A DNA stretch of 64,000 bases from UBA2821 sp902763335 (GCA_052066835.1 JBQHRJ010000004.1), one strand, 5' to 3'. Shown: positions 10,013-19,594, counted from the first letter of the stretch. A program made the numbers and translations. Notes: generated from the letters alone by a model not told the origin.

Positions 10013-10855
10013 TCACTCCTCTATGTAATCCATGAGATAGAAATTTTCATTTTTATGGGATAAGAAAAGTGTTCCGCAATTCTCACCATTAATTATCCTA
10101 TATATATTCATCAGATCATTACCGTTTGATATAACCATATCTGCACCTGACTCTGTGGCAATCTTTGCTGCTGCAAGTTTTGCACTCATGCCGCCTGTTC
10201 CCACATTACTTCCCGAAGTGGCCTTTCCCATATTCAGAAATTCATCTGTAATCTCAGGAACAATATCTATAAATTCAGCATCAGGATTGCTGTTTGGATC
10301 ATCTGTATATAATCCGTCGATATCCGACAGCAAAATAAGCAGGTCTGCACCTACCACTGCGGAAACCATTGCTGAAAGTCTGTCATTATCTCCAAACTCT
10401 ATTTCATATGTTGCAACAGTATCATTTTCATTAACTATTGGAATTGCACCGAGCTTTAATAACTCCTCGAATGTATTTTCTGCATTTTTACGGCTCAGAT
10501 TATTCATAATAGTAAATTTAGTCATCAAAACCTGTGCTGCCGTCTGTCCGTATTCTGCAAATAATTTCTGATATATCATCATAAGCTGTGCCTGACCTAT
10601 GGCTGCAAATGCCTGCTTTTCAGCAAGAGTAGTATTCTCAAAATCAGTAATATGTGTTTTGTTACGTCCTACAGCTATGGCACCTGATGAGACAAGTATC
10701 ACTTCTTTACCGCTGTTTTTCAAATCCGTTAAAATTCTCACCAGCTTTTCAAGCTTTGTAAGATTAATTTTTCCGGTAGAAGAATGTGTAAGGGAAGATG
10801 AACCAATCTTTATTACTATTCTCTTTTTATCCTTTAATATTTCTCTGCTATTCAT
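10013..10855 (-). CDS. proB: Glutamate 5-kinase
   Basis: First step of proline synthesis: phosphorylation of glutamate. It has the amino-acid kinase fold with N-terminal RIVIKIGSSSLT, central IPIVNENDTVA, and GTGGMSAKL near the C-terminal nucleotide site. At 280 residues it is the short form without the PUA domain found in E. coli ProB, which is common in Clostridia. The start at 10855 has GGAG 6 nt upstream; an ATG four codons earlier lies inside the ribosome-binding block. Confidence 0.96.
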   Translation of the reverse strand: MNSREILKDKKRIVIKIGSSSLTHSSTGKINLTKLEKLVRILTDLKNSGKEVILVSSGAIAVGRNKTHITDFENTTLAEKQAFAAIGQAQLMMIYQKLFAEYGQTAAQVLMTKFTIMNNLSRKNAENTFEELLKLGAIPIVNENDTVATYEIEFGDNDRLSAMVSAVVGADLLILLSDIDGLYTDDPNSNPDAEFIDIVPEITDEFLNMGKATSGSNVGTGGMSAKLAAAKIATESGADMVISNGNDLMNIYRIINGENCGTLFLSHKNENFYLMDYIEE

Positions 10856-10933
10856 ATAACTCTCCATTTCAAGTGCCTCTTTTCCATAAACTCATTTCAT
10901 ATTACTACAAATTTGTACGCAAGTCACGTTTTT

Positions 10934-12526
10934 TTATAAAAATGGTCTTATTTTTGCCGAAATTGCATCAAAAACTTTTATGCCATCCATTGCTGCGGAA
11001 GTTATACCTCCTGCATAACCTGCGCCTTCACCACACGGATATATTCCTGATACATTACTTTCAAGAACATCATTTCTGACGATTCTTAACGGTGAGGATG
11101 TTCTGCTCTCAACTCCCGCTAAAATGGTATCATCCCTGTTAAAGTTCTTTATTTTTCCCGCAAACACATCCATTCCTGACATCAGCGATTCCGAAATATA
11201 TTCAGGAAATACTTCTCTTAAATTTGCAAACTCATAATTTCCTTTTATCTGTGGATTTACCTCTCCAAATGCTTTTGTAGGCTTTGAATCCTTAAAATCC
11301 TTTAATAACTGTACCGGTACAGCTCCGTTTCCTGCCGTATAGGCCGCACTTTCAAGTTTTCTTTGAAATTCTATGCCGGCAAGCGGACCGTCTCCACCAA
11401 AATCTGAAGGTGTAACAGTGACAATTATTGCACTGTTTGCATTTTCTCCATCACGCTTACTGTAACTCATTCCGTTTATTGCTGTCATTTTATTTTCTGA
11501 TGAAGAATTAACAACATAACCTCCCGGACACATGCAAAATGAATACACTCCTCTTCCAGACTTAATATTAGCCGTCAGTTTATATTCAGCTGCCGGAAGA
11601 TATTCCTCGTACTCCTTAGTTTTATACTGTGACATATTTATCATTTTCTGTGGATGCTGAACCCTCACACCTACTGCAAAAGCTTTGGGTTCCATGATAA
11701 GCTGCTTTTTATCAAGCATTTTAAATGTATCTCTTGAACTGTGACCAAGGGCAAGGATAAGGGTATCACATTCTATTTTTTCACTTTCATTTACAGTTAT
11801 TGAACACACTTTATTATTTTTTATCTGAATGTCTGTAAGACATGTATTAAATCTTACCATGCCCCCAAGTCTTTCAATCTCAATTCTCATGTTTTTGACA
11901 ACATTTCTTAATATATCCGTACCAATATGCGGTTTATTAATATACAAAATATCTTCCGGTGCGCCAAACTTAACAAATGTCTCCAGTACAAATCTGTTCC
12001 GTCCGTACTTGTCTTTTACAAGTGTATTAAGCTTACCGTCTGAAAATGTGCCGGCACCGCCTTCACCAAACTGCACATTTGAATGAGTGTCAAGTATTCC
12101 CGTTTTCCAAAACTTTTCTACAGCCCCGGTTCTGCTGTCAACATCTTCACCCCGTTCTATCATTACCGGACGGTATCCGTACATTGCAAGCAGATATGTG
12201 CAGAAAAGTCCGGCGGGACCGCTTCCGACAACTATGGGTGATAATTTTTCATCCTGTGTTCCCGTGATAGCAGGAATATATTCCACTACGCTTGTTGACA
12301 TAATATTTTTATTGTTGACTTTCGAAATTATCTTCTTTTCTTCTGCGACTTTTACATCCACGGCATAGCAGAATGAAATGGTGCCTTTTCTTGCATCTAT
12401 TGATTTTTTTGCGATTTTATATTCCAAAATCTGTGAGCTTTTTATATGTAAAGCCTTTGTAATTGCCTTTATCAAATCTTCACCCGAATGGTCCGGTGAT
12501 AGCTTTATCTGATTTATTCTTATCAT
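10934..12526 (-). CDS. FAD-dependent dehydrogenase (COG2509 type)
   Basis: Large flavoprotein of about 530 residues. A predicted RNA-binding-like N-terminal segment (about 1-80) precedes the dinucleotide-binding motif VVGSGPAGLFCTYLLA. The segment QFGEGGAGTFSDGKLNT and the C-terminal GEGAGYAGGITSAAMDG are typical of the uncharacterised FAD-dependent dehydrogenases found throughout Clostridia. The reaction is unknown. A start at 12526 (MIRINQIKL) matches the usual family N terminus; a GTG three codons earlier is possible. It is followed upstream by a second flavoprotein of a different family only 21 nt away. Confidence 0.9.
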   Translation of the reverse strand: MIRINQIKLSPDHSGEDLIKAITKALHIKSSQILEYKIAKKSIDARKGTISFCYAVDVKVAEEKKIISKVNNKNIMSTSVVEYIPAITGTQDEKLSPIVVGSGPAGLFCTYLLAMYGYRPVMIERGEDVDSRTGAVEKFWKTGILDTHSNVQFGEGGAGTFSDGKLNTLVKDKYGRNRFVLETFVKFGAPEDILYINKPHIGTDILRNVVKNMRIEIERLGGMVRFNTCLTDIQIKNNKVCSITVNESEKIECDTLILALGHSSRDTFKMLDKKQLIMEPKAFAVGVRVQHPQKMINMSQYKTKEYEEYLPAAEYKLTANIKSGRGVYSFCMCPGGYVVNSSSENKMTAINGMSYSKRDGENANSAIIVTVTPSDFGGDGPLAGIEFQRKLESAAYTAGNGAVPVQLLKDFKDSKPTKAFGEVNPQIKGNYEFANLREVFPEYISESLMSGMDVFAGKIKNFNRDDTILAGVESRTSSPLRIVRNDVLESNVSGIYPCGEGAGYAGGITSAAMDGIKVFDAISAKIRPFL

Positions 12527-12547
12527 TGCCTTCACTTTCCTTTATGT

Positions 12548-13768
12548 TTAACAATTGCTGCCTGCTATATAACCTGTAGACCATGCCCATTGAAGATTGT
12601 ATCCTCCGCATATACCGTCTACGTCCATAACTTCACCTGTTATAAATAAATTGTCTATCAGCTTTGACTGCATGGTACCACTGTCTATCTCGTCTGTACT
12701 TACACCTCCACAACATACCTGTGCCTGTTCAAACCCGCCTGTTTTTGTGACGGTTACCTTTGTTGATTTTAACTGTCTTACTATTTTACGGACATCATTT
12801 GTACTGATTTTTTTTGAAACCATATTTTCAGATATACCTGTAATTTTTAATATAACCTGGGAAATTTTCTTATTTACAATGCCGTTAAGTGTCTGGGAAA
12901 TACCTAAATCATTGTCACTTAATAAAATGTCTCCGACAGTATTTTCATCATATTCCGGTACAAAATCAATATCTACGGTAACTTTTCTGCCTTCATCTAA
13001 AGCTCTTGACGCATACCGGCTTATCTGAAATACAGGAATACCTGAGACTCCATAATCAGTAAGCTGAAGTTCTCCTGTGTCAGATACGGTAAATTTATTG
13101 TCTATATATAAACTTACTTTTGCATCACATCGTACGCCCTTAAGTGCTTTAAAAAACTTTTCCTTACAGTGCAAAGGTGTTAATGCCGGAAGCGGCTTTA
13201 TAATATGATGTCCCAATTCACTGAGTATCCTGTATCCGCTTCCATCAGAACCGGATTTCTGATATGTCATTCCACCGGTACTTACGATTACGGAACGGGC
13301 AGACATTACACATTTTTCTCCATTTTCCATATATCTGCATTTTACGCTAAATATGCCGTTTACACATTTTATACTTTTACACTCTAGTCCACATATTATA
13401 TTCACACATGCATGCTCACATTTTTCTCTTAGAAATTCGCTTATAACAGCTGCCTGTCCTGAACGCGGATAAAGATAACCGTTTCTGTTTTTAGTCGCAA
13501 TTCCATTTCTTAAAAAAAAATCTGTCACATCTTTTTGTGGAAATTTCTCCAATACCGAATTCACAAAGCTGTCATCAGAACTTCTATAACAATCAACATT
13601 TTGTAAAGTGTTTGAATAATTACATTTGCCGTTTCCGGTCATCAAAATCTTTTTTCCGGTTTTTTCACAGTGCTCAATAATGGTTACTTTTTTATTTCTT
13701 GAAGCAGCAGTTATTGCCGCCATCATTCCTGATGCACCACCGCCTATTATTATCACATCGTTAATCAT
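12548..13768 (-). CDS. NAD(P)/FAD-dependent oxidoreductase, HI0933 (BaiN/RdsA) family
   Basis: 406-residue flavoprotein with the Rossmann motif IIIGGGASGMMAAITA at the extreme N terminus and the C-terminal FITGEVMDVDGICGGYN signature of the HI0933 family. Relatives include BaiN, implicated in bile-acid reduction in gut Clostridia, but many family members have unknown substrates. A bile-acid role should not be assumed here. GAGGA lies 5 nt upstream of the ATG. It is followed by the COG2509 flavoprotein. Confidence 0.92.
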   Translation of the reverse strand: MINDVIIIGGGASGMMAAITAASRNKKVTIIEHCEKTGKKILMTGNGKCNYSNTLQNVDCYRSSDDSFVNSVLEKFPQKDVTDFFLRNGIATKNRNGYLYPRSGQAAVISEFLREKCEHACVNIICGLECKSIKCVNGIFSVKCRYMENGEKCVMSARSVIVSTGGMTYQKSGSDGSGYRILSELGHHIIKPLPALTPLHCKEKFFKALKGVRCDAKVSLYIDNKFTVSDTGELQLTDYGVSGIPVFQISRYASRALDEGRKVTVDIDFVPEYDENTVGDILLSDNDLGISQTLNGIVNKKISQVILKITGISENMVSKKISTNDVRKIVRQLKSTKVTVTKTGGFEQAQVCCGGVSTDEIDSGTMQSKLIDNLFITGEVMDVDGICGGYNLQWAWSTGYIAGSNC

Positions 13769-13801
13769 AAATTCCTCATTTCTAAATGACCCATTAGAAA
13801 C

Positions 13802-14422
13802 TCAGCTTGTAATAGTTTCAAGATAGTTATATAACGCCTTAATATCTTCTATATAAAATCCTGAGCGTAGTTTCTTTCGGTCCTCTTTTTCAAGTCCGGC
13901 ACTTTCTATACCGGTATCAAGATACAGTTCTTTTTTATCAGATTTATATACTTTTATTATTCCTGATTCATCTATAATCCAATAATTATAATCAGATTTT
14001 TTCTGATTATCTACGGATTTCCTAATAACAATACATGTGCTTGAAAATGATACAAGTTGTACATTTGTAACATTTTCGTCAACATTATCTTTAGAATGTT
14101 CTGATATATATTCAATCATGCCCTCACGGTCAAGTCCCAGAAATTCAATAGGTATGCTTCTCTCCTCCGTAGTTACTGTTTCGGTATTTACATCATATAT
14201 TTCAAGTACATATCTTGTCTTATCATTTATAATATCCTCCTCTGACTTTCCGGCATCAGTATAACTGTTATCAAGCACCGGATTTTCTTCCATCTCATCA
14301 TAAATAGTTTTTACCTGATTTGATTTCATATTATTAGTAGCATAAAAATAACAACAATAATAAGCCATTACAAATATCAATGATAAAGCAACAAAAGTTA
14401 TTGCATACGCAGCCTTCTTCAT
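13802..14422 (-). CDS. Membrane-anchored protein with BofC-like C-terminal domain
   Basis: 206-residue protein with an N-terminal membrane anchor (about residues 7-27) and a predicted extracytoplasmic region. The end of the protein (LRSGFYIEDIKALYNYLE) resembles the BofC C-terminal domain seen in many Lachnospiraceae proteins; in B. subtilis BofC delays sigma-K activation. A role in sporulation is inference. The ATG has a strong GGAGG 7 nt upstream. It stands between the HI0933-type flavoprotein and cdd. Confidence 0.7.
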   Translation of the reverse strand: MKKAAYAITFVALSLIFVMAYYCCYFYATNNMKSNQVKTIYDEMEENPVLDNSYTDAGKSEEDIINDKTRYVLEIYDVNTETVTTEERSIPIEFLGLDREGMIEYISEHSKDNVDENVTNVQLVSFSSTCIVIRKSVDNQKKSDYNYWIIDESGIIKVYKSDKKELYLDTGIESAGLEKEDRKKLRSGFYIEDIKALYNYLETITS

Positions 14423-14491
14423 ATGGCTTCCTCCTTAAATTAACTTATATAATCTAAGTATCTGCCATATTTTACATGTTTATACAAAAAA

Positions 14492-14884
14492 TTAAAGTTT
14501 AAATGCCTCAGGCAGCAATTCCGAAAATTTATATATTTTCATCTGGTTCTCATCATTATCGTAGCAATGTAAAATAATCTCTGCATCTTCTGACATAAAT
14601 TCAGACAGAAACTGTCTGCAAATCCCACATGGAAATGTGAATTTTTTCGATTCAGAAACTATTACTATAGCTTTGAACTTAGTATATCCCTCTGATATTG
14701 CCTTAAGTGCAGCAGTTCTCTCAGCACATACAGTTGCACCGTATGATGAATTTTCAACATTGCATCCGGTGTATAGTTTTTCATCCTCTGTCACTACAAC
14801 TGCTCCAACTTTAAATTTTGAATATGGTGCATATGAAAATTTGGTTGCATCATATGCCATATTAATAAGCTTCATATAATTCAT
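14492..14884 (-). CDS. cdd: Cytidine deaminase
   Basis: Zinc-dependent deamination of cytidine and deoxycytidine in pyrimidine salvage. The zinc site is complete: CAERTA provides the first Cys plus the catalytic Glu, and PCGICRQ provides the other two Cys. The 131-residue length is that of the short tetrameric form. The start at 14884 has GGAG 5 nt upstream; the ATG four codons earlier is part of the ribosome-binding block. It follows ybeY, the common Firmicutes order. Confidence 0.96.
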   Translation of the reverse strand: MNYMKLINMAYDATKFSYAPYSKFKVGAVVVTEDEKLYTGCNVENSSYGATVCAERTAALKAISEGYTKFKAIVIVSESKKFTFPCGICRQFLSEFMSEDAEIILHCYDNDENQMKIYKFSELLPEAFKL

Positions 14885-14908
14885 TCTGTTCTCCATTTCG
14901 CAGATGCT

Positions 14909-15406
14909 TTACCTGTATATTCCAAGTGCATCAAGTATTTCATTCTGGCGTTTTTCCATATCTTTTCTCTCTTCATCATCTATATGGTCAAACCCAAAAA
15001 GGTGCAGCATACTGTGTGCCACTAAAAATGCCAGTTCCCTTTTAGGGGAATGTCCATATTCTTCTGCCTGTGAAAACACCTTATCCGTTGAGATAATAAT
15101 GTCTCCCAAAATCATTTCTCCGCTGTCCGGATTGAAATATAAATCTTCACAGGATTCTACAATATCAAAATCTCCCGGTGTTTCATACTGAATCATCGGA
15201 AATGACAGTACATCGGTAGGTCTGTCTATCTCCCTGAATTCTTTGTTTATTTTATGTATCTCCTCATTATTTGTCAATGTCACATTTACTTCACTTTCAT
15301 ATGGACACTTTATATAATCAAGAGCATAATTAACAACATCCGTTATTAATTTTTCATAATCAAAATCAAATTTTACATCTACTTCATTTTCAATCACTAA
15401 ACTCAT
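14909..15406 (-). CDS. ybeY: Endoribonuclease YbeY (16S rRNA maturation)
   Basis: Metal-dependent endoribonuclease for 16S rRNA 3-prime maturation and ribosome quality control. The UPF0054 zinc motif H-x3-H-x5-H is complete in HSMLHLFGFDH. The 165-residue length is normal. A GGAG-containing leader precedes the ATG. It lies in the conserved phoH-HD-ybeY-cdd order. Confidence 0.96.
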   Translation of the reverse strand: MSLVIENEVDVKFDFDYEKLITDVVNYALDYIKCPYESEVNVTLTNNEEIHKINKEFREIDRPTDVLSFPMIQYETPGDFDIVESCEDLYFNPDSGEMILGDIIISTDKVFSQAEEYGHSPKRELAFLVAHSMLHLFGFDHIDDEERKDMEKRQNEILDALGIYR

Positions 15407-15446
15407 TTATTCTCATTCTCCATTCCACAGATAATTTGCGTTATTT

Positions 15447-16619
15447 TCATTCATTTCCGCACATTATTTCTATAAAAGTTTTCTTTATTTCCCTGAAATC
15501 CGAAAGTGTAAGTCCTGATTCATCTAACATTTCACTGTCAAGTCTGAGCATCATAATATTATCTATAATCTTCTTTTCATCCATTTTCTGATTGCCTGTC
15601 TTCATCATATAATCTCTGGTTGATGCAAGTGTATCTGCAAGATATACTATAGCCGCCTCTTTAGATGCCGGCTTTCTTATCTTGCCATTGTGTTCTTCTA
15701 TTATGTCTATTATTTCCTTTGGAAGATTATATTCTTTTGCAACTAAAACTCCTGCTTTTACATAATTGCTGCTCATAGTCTTTCCTATGTCATGATACAT
15801 TGCCCCTGCTCTTGCCAGCATTGCATCGGCATTTATCGCAGATGCGGCAGCAGCCGATAAATCTGCAACCTCAAGAGAATGGTAGAACACCCTGAGTGAC
15901 GTATCACGCATTTCAGCTATAGGTTTAAAATCTTCATTGCAATAATTTACATACTTACTTTTTGAAGGTTTCTTTCTTATGTCAATAAATTTCTTTCCCA
16001 CAATTACAAGAAAACATATCATTATTGTTACAAATATTTGTAACAAACCCGGAAGCAGCATAAAATAATCAATTTTATTATCTTCATAACGCAATCTTAA
16101 AATTGTTATTATGGCATAAGTAATTATATATATAAGCCCGCTGTTTATCATTCCGTTTAAATCTGTCATAAATTCTGTTACAAAACAAAATATTATACCT
16201 GTAAGTATCCAGTACACAATCATCTTTAAATCAGTCTGATTACTTATATAAAAATACAATATACAATACATGAGATGAAATGCCATACCGCAATATGGTC
16301 TGTACAGCAGTGCTATAATAACTGCCGGTAAAAACAATGGAACATATGCCGGCTGCATATTTATAAACACCAGCTGCAATCCAATAAACAGACAGTATAG
16401 CACCAAAAATATTCCCCAGCCGCTTTGGGATGGAGAATATTTTAACATACACATAAGAAAAAACAGTGTCGAAAATGCAACAAGTGCAACAACCGATTGC
16501 TTTTCATATTCAAACAACGGCCGCCTGTTTATAAAGTATTGTGAAAAAACCACAGTGTACACAAAAGCTGTGAATAATATAATATATTTAATTTTTGCGT
16601 TTTTTCTCATATTCTTCAT
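15447..16619 (-). CDS. Membrane HD-domain protein, reduced PgpH/YqfF-like
   Basis: 390-residue protein with about six to eight N-terminal hydrophobic segments (to about residue 215) and a cytoplasmic HD domain with H in YHSLEVADLS and HDIGK. It occupies the slot directly after phoH where Firmicutes encode YqfF/PgpH, a c-di-AMP phosphodiesterase of about 700 residues. The large extracellular 7TMR-HDED domain is absent, so this is a shortened relative. Hydrolysis of c-di-AMP is inferred from position and domain. It overlaps the 3-prime end of phoH by 32 nt. Confidence 0.85.
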   Translation of the reverse strand: MKNMRKNAKIKYIILFTAFVYTVVFSQYFINRRPLFEYEKQSVVALVAFSTLFFLMCMLKYSPSQSGWGIFLVLYCLFIGLQLVFINMQPAYVPLFLPAVIIALLYRPYCGMAFHLMYCILYFYISNQTDLKMIVYWILTGIIFCFVTEFMTDLNGMINSGLIYIITYAIITILRLRYEDNKIDYFMLLPGLLQIFVTIMICFLVIVGKKFIDIRKKPSKSKYVNYCNEDFKPIAEMRDTSLRVFYHSLEVADLSAAAASAINADAMLARAGAMYHDIGKTMSSNYVKAGVLVAKEYNLPKEIIDIIEEHNGKIRKPASKEAAIVYLADTLASTRDYMMKTGNQKMDEKKIIDNIMMLRLDSEMLDESGLTLSDFREIKKTFIEIMCGNE

Positions 16620-17553
16620 AAGCTTTTACTATTTTCTGTACAAGCGGGTGGCGGACAACGTCCTGACTCGTCAGCTGTACAAATGCTACCTCATCTATAT
16701 TTTTTAAAACCTTTATTGCAGTGTCAAGTCCTGACACTGCATTTCCCGGTAAATCTTTCTGTGTTAAGTCTCCGGTTATTATAACTTTTGAGCCAAATCC
16801 GATACGGGTCAAAAACATTTTCATCTGCGCCGGAGTAGTGTTCTGTGCTTCATCAAGTATAATATACGCATTATCAAGGGTTCGTCCACGCATGTATGCT
16901 AAAGGTGCAACTTCTATAAGTCCTTTTTCTGAGTTACTTAAATAACTTTCAGCTCCCATTATCTGATACAATGCATCATAAAGCGGCCGCAGATACGGGT
17001 CAACTTTACTCTGCAAATCTCCGGGAAGAAATCCCAGATTTTCGCCGGCCTCTATAGCCGGACGTGTAAGAATAATACGATTTACTTCGTTATTTTTAAA
17101 AGCCGTTATAGCCATTGCCATCGCAAGATATGTTTTTCCCGTACCTGCCGGTCCGATACCAAACACTATCATTTTATCACGAATCTCATCTATATATTTC
17201 TTCTGTCCATGAGTTTTAGGTTTTACCGGTTTTCCGCTTATAGTCCGGCATATTATCTCATCATCAAGAGCTGACATCGTCTCTGTCATTCCTTCCATCG
17301 AAAGACTGAGAGCATAGTTTACATCCTGCTCTGAAATAGTGTTACCTCTTTTTGACAATTCAATAAGTTCATTAAATACATCCTTAGCCCTTTTTGCACT
17401 TACTTCATTTCCTATTATTTTTAATTCTGAATTTCTTGCAATAACCGTAACATGAAGTGTTTTTTCAATTTTTTTCAGGTGCGAATCAAATTGTCCAAAT
17501 ACATTCTGCTCATGTCCTGCCGGAATATCCATTATACTCTCAATCACGCTCAT
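16588..17553 (-). CDS. PhoH family ATPase (PhoH-like, YqfE/YbeZ type)
   Basis: 321-residue PhoH-like protein, a predicted ATPase often linked to YbeY and RNA metabolism. Walker A is GPAGTGKT at about residues 134-141. Walker B with YIILDEAQN, and VIITGDLTQKDLP, follow. An N-terminal KH-like segment precedes the ATPase. The gene overlaps yqfD by 14 nt upstream and the HD gene downstream, so the yqfD-phoH-HD genes form a tightly coupled unit. Confidence 0.95.
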   Translation of the reverse strand: MSVIESIMDIPAGHEQNVFGQFDSHLKKIEKTLHVTVIARNSELKIIGNEVSAKRAKDVFNELIELSKRGNTISEQDVNYALSLSMEGMTETMSALDDEIICRTISGKPVKPKTHGQKKYIDEIRDKMIVFGIGPAGTGKTYLAMAMAITAFKNNEVNRIILTRPAIEAGENLGFLPGDLQSKVDPYLRPLYDALYQIMGAESYLSNSEKGLIEVAPLAYMRGRTLDNAYIILDEAQNTTPAQMKMFLTRIGFGSKVIITGDLTQKDLPGNAVSGLDTAIKVLKNIDEVAFVQLTSQDVVRHPLVQKIVKAYEEYEKKRKN

Positions 17554-18784
17554 CTGCTATATCAGTCCCTTCTTCTATGTCATTTTGATTTTTCATATCC
17601 TCAGTAATGTACTGTATTTTTCCGAGCCTTTCATTTCCAACAATGTTCCCGGATGAACAACAGTCGTTTTCATTAACTTCTATTTTAACATTATTTTGTA
17701 TAATTTGAATACCCTTTTCTTCCAAATCTTTTAAAAATCGAGATATTTTTTCGTTTGCCACCTCTTCAGCCTCTTTTTTTGTATATTTTTCTTTCAAAGT
17801 AATATACTCATTATATTTATATTTCACCAGATACGCCGGCAAATAAAAATTATCAAAAATGCATAACTGCGATGTGTCAGAAACAATGTCAAACGAATCA
17901 TATTTAACAGGTAAGCCAATCAGATTTATTCCGGCCGTACATACTTCTATTGATAATGCCCTTTTATATTTTCCTGTATATTGTTTTATTTCATGGATTA
18001 ATGGAAATTTATCCGAATAATCATATACAACATTTCCAAATACATCCGCATCTGATAACACGTATTTTCTTGACACTACACTTCCATCGTCACCGATTAT
18101 TTCAAGCATTCCCGACACAAGTTCAGTATCCGGCATTACTTTATCACCCGTTTTCACTTTAGGTGTCCCATTTCTGGTTACAATGCCTGTAATAACCGCC
18201 TCTTTACCCGCAAGCAGATTGTACGGTTTATCCTCCTTTTCGACTATCGTCCGGTCAAAATTCTCCTTTATATGAACTATAAGCCGGGTCCCTTTAAGTT
18301 CAACCGAAACCCATGTGATATCAGGATATGTATTTCTTATGAGTGTTTCTATTTCACTTCCCACAATTTTATTTTTATTTATGCCATGTTTTATTCCGTT
18401 TTTTTCAAGCATATTTATAATTTTTTCACTGGTATAACTATAATTTCCGTCCAGCGAAATATTCCATATATATCGTGACATAATATTTGAAATAAGAAAG
18501 AATAAAATAACACCGACTACAAACAGTACTCTGGTTTTATACTTATATATAAAAAACGGCAACCCGTACTTATTTAAAATTTTTATCTTACATGATGTCT
18601 TTCTCCTTATATCCTTTAACAGCCTGAAATCTTCAATATCTATGTAAAACAAATATTCATTATTGTCTGTCTGTTTTACATTCCATATTTCAAATTTATG
18701 ATTTCTACACAAATTAAGGAAACGTTCTTTATTAATCCCACTTATCCGAACTATAAGATATCCTTTTATATATCTTAATAAAAT
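17540..18784 (-). CDS. yqfD: Sporulation protein YqfD
   Basis: Sporulation protein with a single membrane segment near residue 95 and a beta-rich extracytoplasmic region; null mutants in B. subtilis sporulate poorly. The normal-looking start is TTG at 18712, but the conserved family N terminus continues upstream in frame for 24 codons (LLRYIKGYLIVRISG), up to an ATT codon at 18784 that replaces the expected ATG. A GGGGTGA block lies about 13 nt before this ATT, and an in-frame TGA follows three codons farther upstream. I therefore annotate from ATT, with uncertainty. It overlaps phoH and follows yqfC. Confidence 0.88.
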   Translation of the reverse strand: MLLRYIKGYLIVRISGINKERFLNLCRNHKFEIWNVKQTDNNEYLFYIDIEDFRLLKDIRRKTSCKIKILNKYGLPFFIYKYKTRVLFVVGVILFFLISNIMSRYIWNISLDGNYSYTSEKIINMLEKNGIKHGINKNKIVGSEIETLIRNTYPDITWVSVELKGTRLIVHIKENFDRTIVEKEDKPYNLLAGKEAVITGIVTRNGTPKVKTGDKVMPDTELVSGMLEIIGDDGSVVSRKYVLSDADVFGNVVYDYSDKFPLIHEIKQYTGKYKRALSIEVCTAGINLIGLPVKYDSFDIVSDTSQLCIFDNFYLPAYLVKYKYNEYITLKEKYTKKEAEEVANEKISRFLKDLEEKGIQIIQNNVKIEVNENDCCSSGNIVGNERLGKIQYITEDMKNQNDIEEGTDIADERD

Positions 18785-18803
18785 GTTCGTTTCACATCAC
18801 CCC

Positions 18804-19061
18804 TTATATAATGGTTATTTCTTTAATAAGCCCTACTACTTTCATATCATCTCCGGTAAAGTACTCTATTTGCAGGTTTTCACCTGAAATTTTAATCCTT
18901 CCGGTTTTAGTATTTACGATTAACACACTATTATTATACTCTACAATATTTTTGTAATTTTCAATAACAGCCTCATAATGTCCTGTCAAATGCATAAGTG
19001 ATGCACCCAGTAAAACATCCTTTGGAAGATTTAATTCTGATGCTGCCGATTCTAATATCAT
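18804..19061 (-). CDS. yqfC: Sporulation protein YqfC (YabP/YqfC family)
   Basis: Small YabP-like protein of about 85-92 residues. The pattern LNLPKDVLLGASLMHLTG, ENYKNIVEYN, and IKISGENLQIEYFTGDDMKVVG matches YqfC, which is encoded before yqfD in spore formers and expressed in the mother cell. The start at 19061 has GGTGG 10 nt upstream; an ATG seven codons earlier (19082) lacks a visible ribosome-binding site. It is the first gene of the yqfC-yqfD-phoH-HD-ybeY-cdd run. Confidence 0.9.
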   Translation of the reverse strand: MILESAASELNLPKDVLLGASLMHLTGHYEAVIENYKNIVEYNNSVLIVNTKTGRIKISGENLQIEYFTGDDMKVVGLIKEITII

Positions 19062-19188
19062 GATAAACTGGCCACCATACATTTTTTATAGTATATGTGT
19101 GGCAGCTTAGACACTATTCATGTTTTGATGTGATTTAGTGGGTGTCAAATCCTGCCTTAATTGTTCTGATAAAATTTCAAGTTTATTA

Positions 19189-19217
19189 TTGGCATATATA
19201 GTATTACGTATTATAAT
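19189..19217 (+). promoter_or_regulatory. Sigma-A-type promoter for the HicB-like pair
   Basis: TTGGCA and TATAAT separated by 17 nt, ending 28 nt before the first HicB-like start. The imperfect inverted words ATTAC and GTAAT flank the -10 element and could be an operator, but that is speculative. Confidence 0.65.
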
Positions 19218-19245
19218 GTAATCACATCAAACGGAGGTATGCCCT

Positions 19246-19551
19246 ATGTGTAATAAATTATTTTATCCCGCAATATTCCACAAAGCTGAAGAAGGTGGAT
19301 TTTGGATTTCATTTCCTGATTTTCCCGAATGTTTAACAGAAGGTGAAGGCAGAGAACAGGCATATGAAATGGCTATTGAAGCTCTTGGACTTACTATAAC
19401 TGATAAACTTCATAATAAAGAAGAGCTTCCCATGCCATCTGCCACAGAAAATATAATATCTGATAGTAATTGTTATGTGGATATTATTGAGTTTGATATG
19501 CATGCTTACAACAAAAAACATAATTCTAAAGCCACTCAGAATACAAAATAG
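19246..19551 (+). CDS. HicB-family protein 1 (solitary, no HicA partner)
   Basis: 101-residue HicB-like protein with the YPAIFH...GGFWISFPDFPECLTEGE core of the partial RNase-H-like fold. HicB normally neutralises the mRNase HicA and often carries a DNA-binding C terminus. Here the C-terminal tail is short and lysine-rich and no helix-turn-helix is visible. No HicA-like ORF lies on either side. It is followed 43 nt later by a paralogue. GGAGG precedes the ATG. It may be an orphan antitoxin or a repurposed regulator. Confidence 0.8.
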   Translation: MCNKLFYPAIFHKAEEGGFWISFPDFPECLTEGEGREQAYEMAIEALGLTITDKLHNKEELPMPSATENIISDSNCYVDIIEFDMHAYNKKHNSKATQNTK

Positions 19552-19594
19552 GTTAGGTTAAAAATCTACCATTTAATTAAGGAGGTTTACTATA

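Noticed and set aside
19083..19245. HicA toxin gene before the HicB pair
   Set aside because: No frame of suitable length or HicA dsRBD-like motif exists on either strand; the space holds only promoters.
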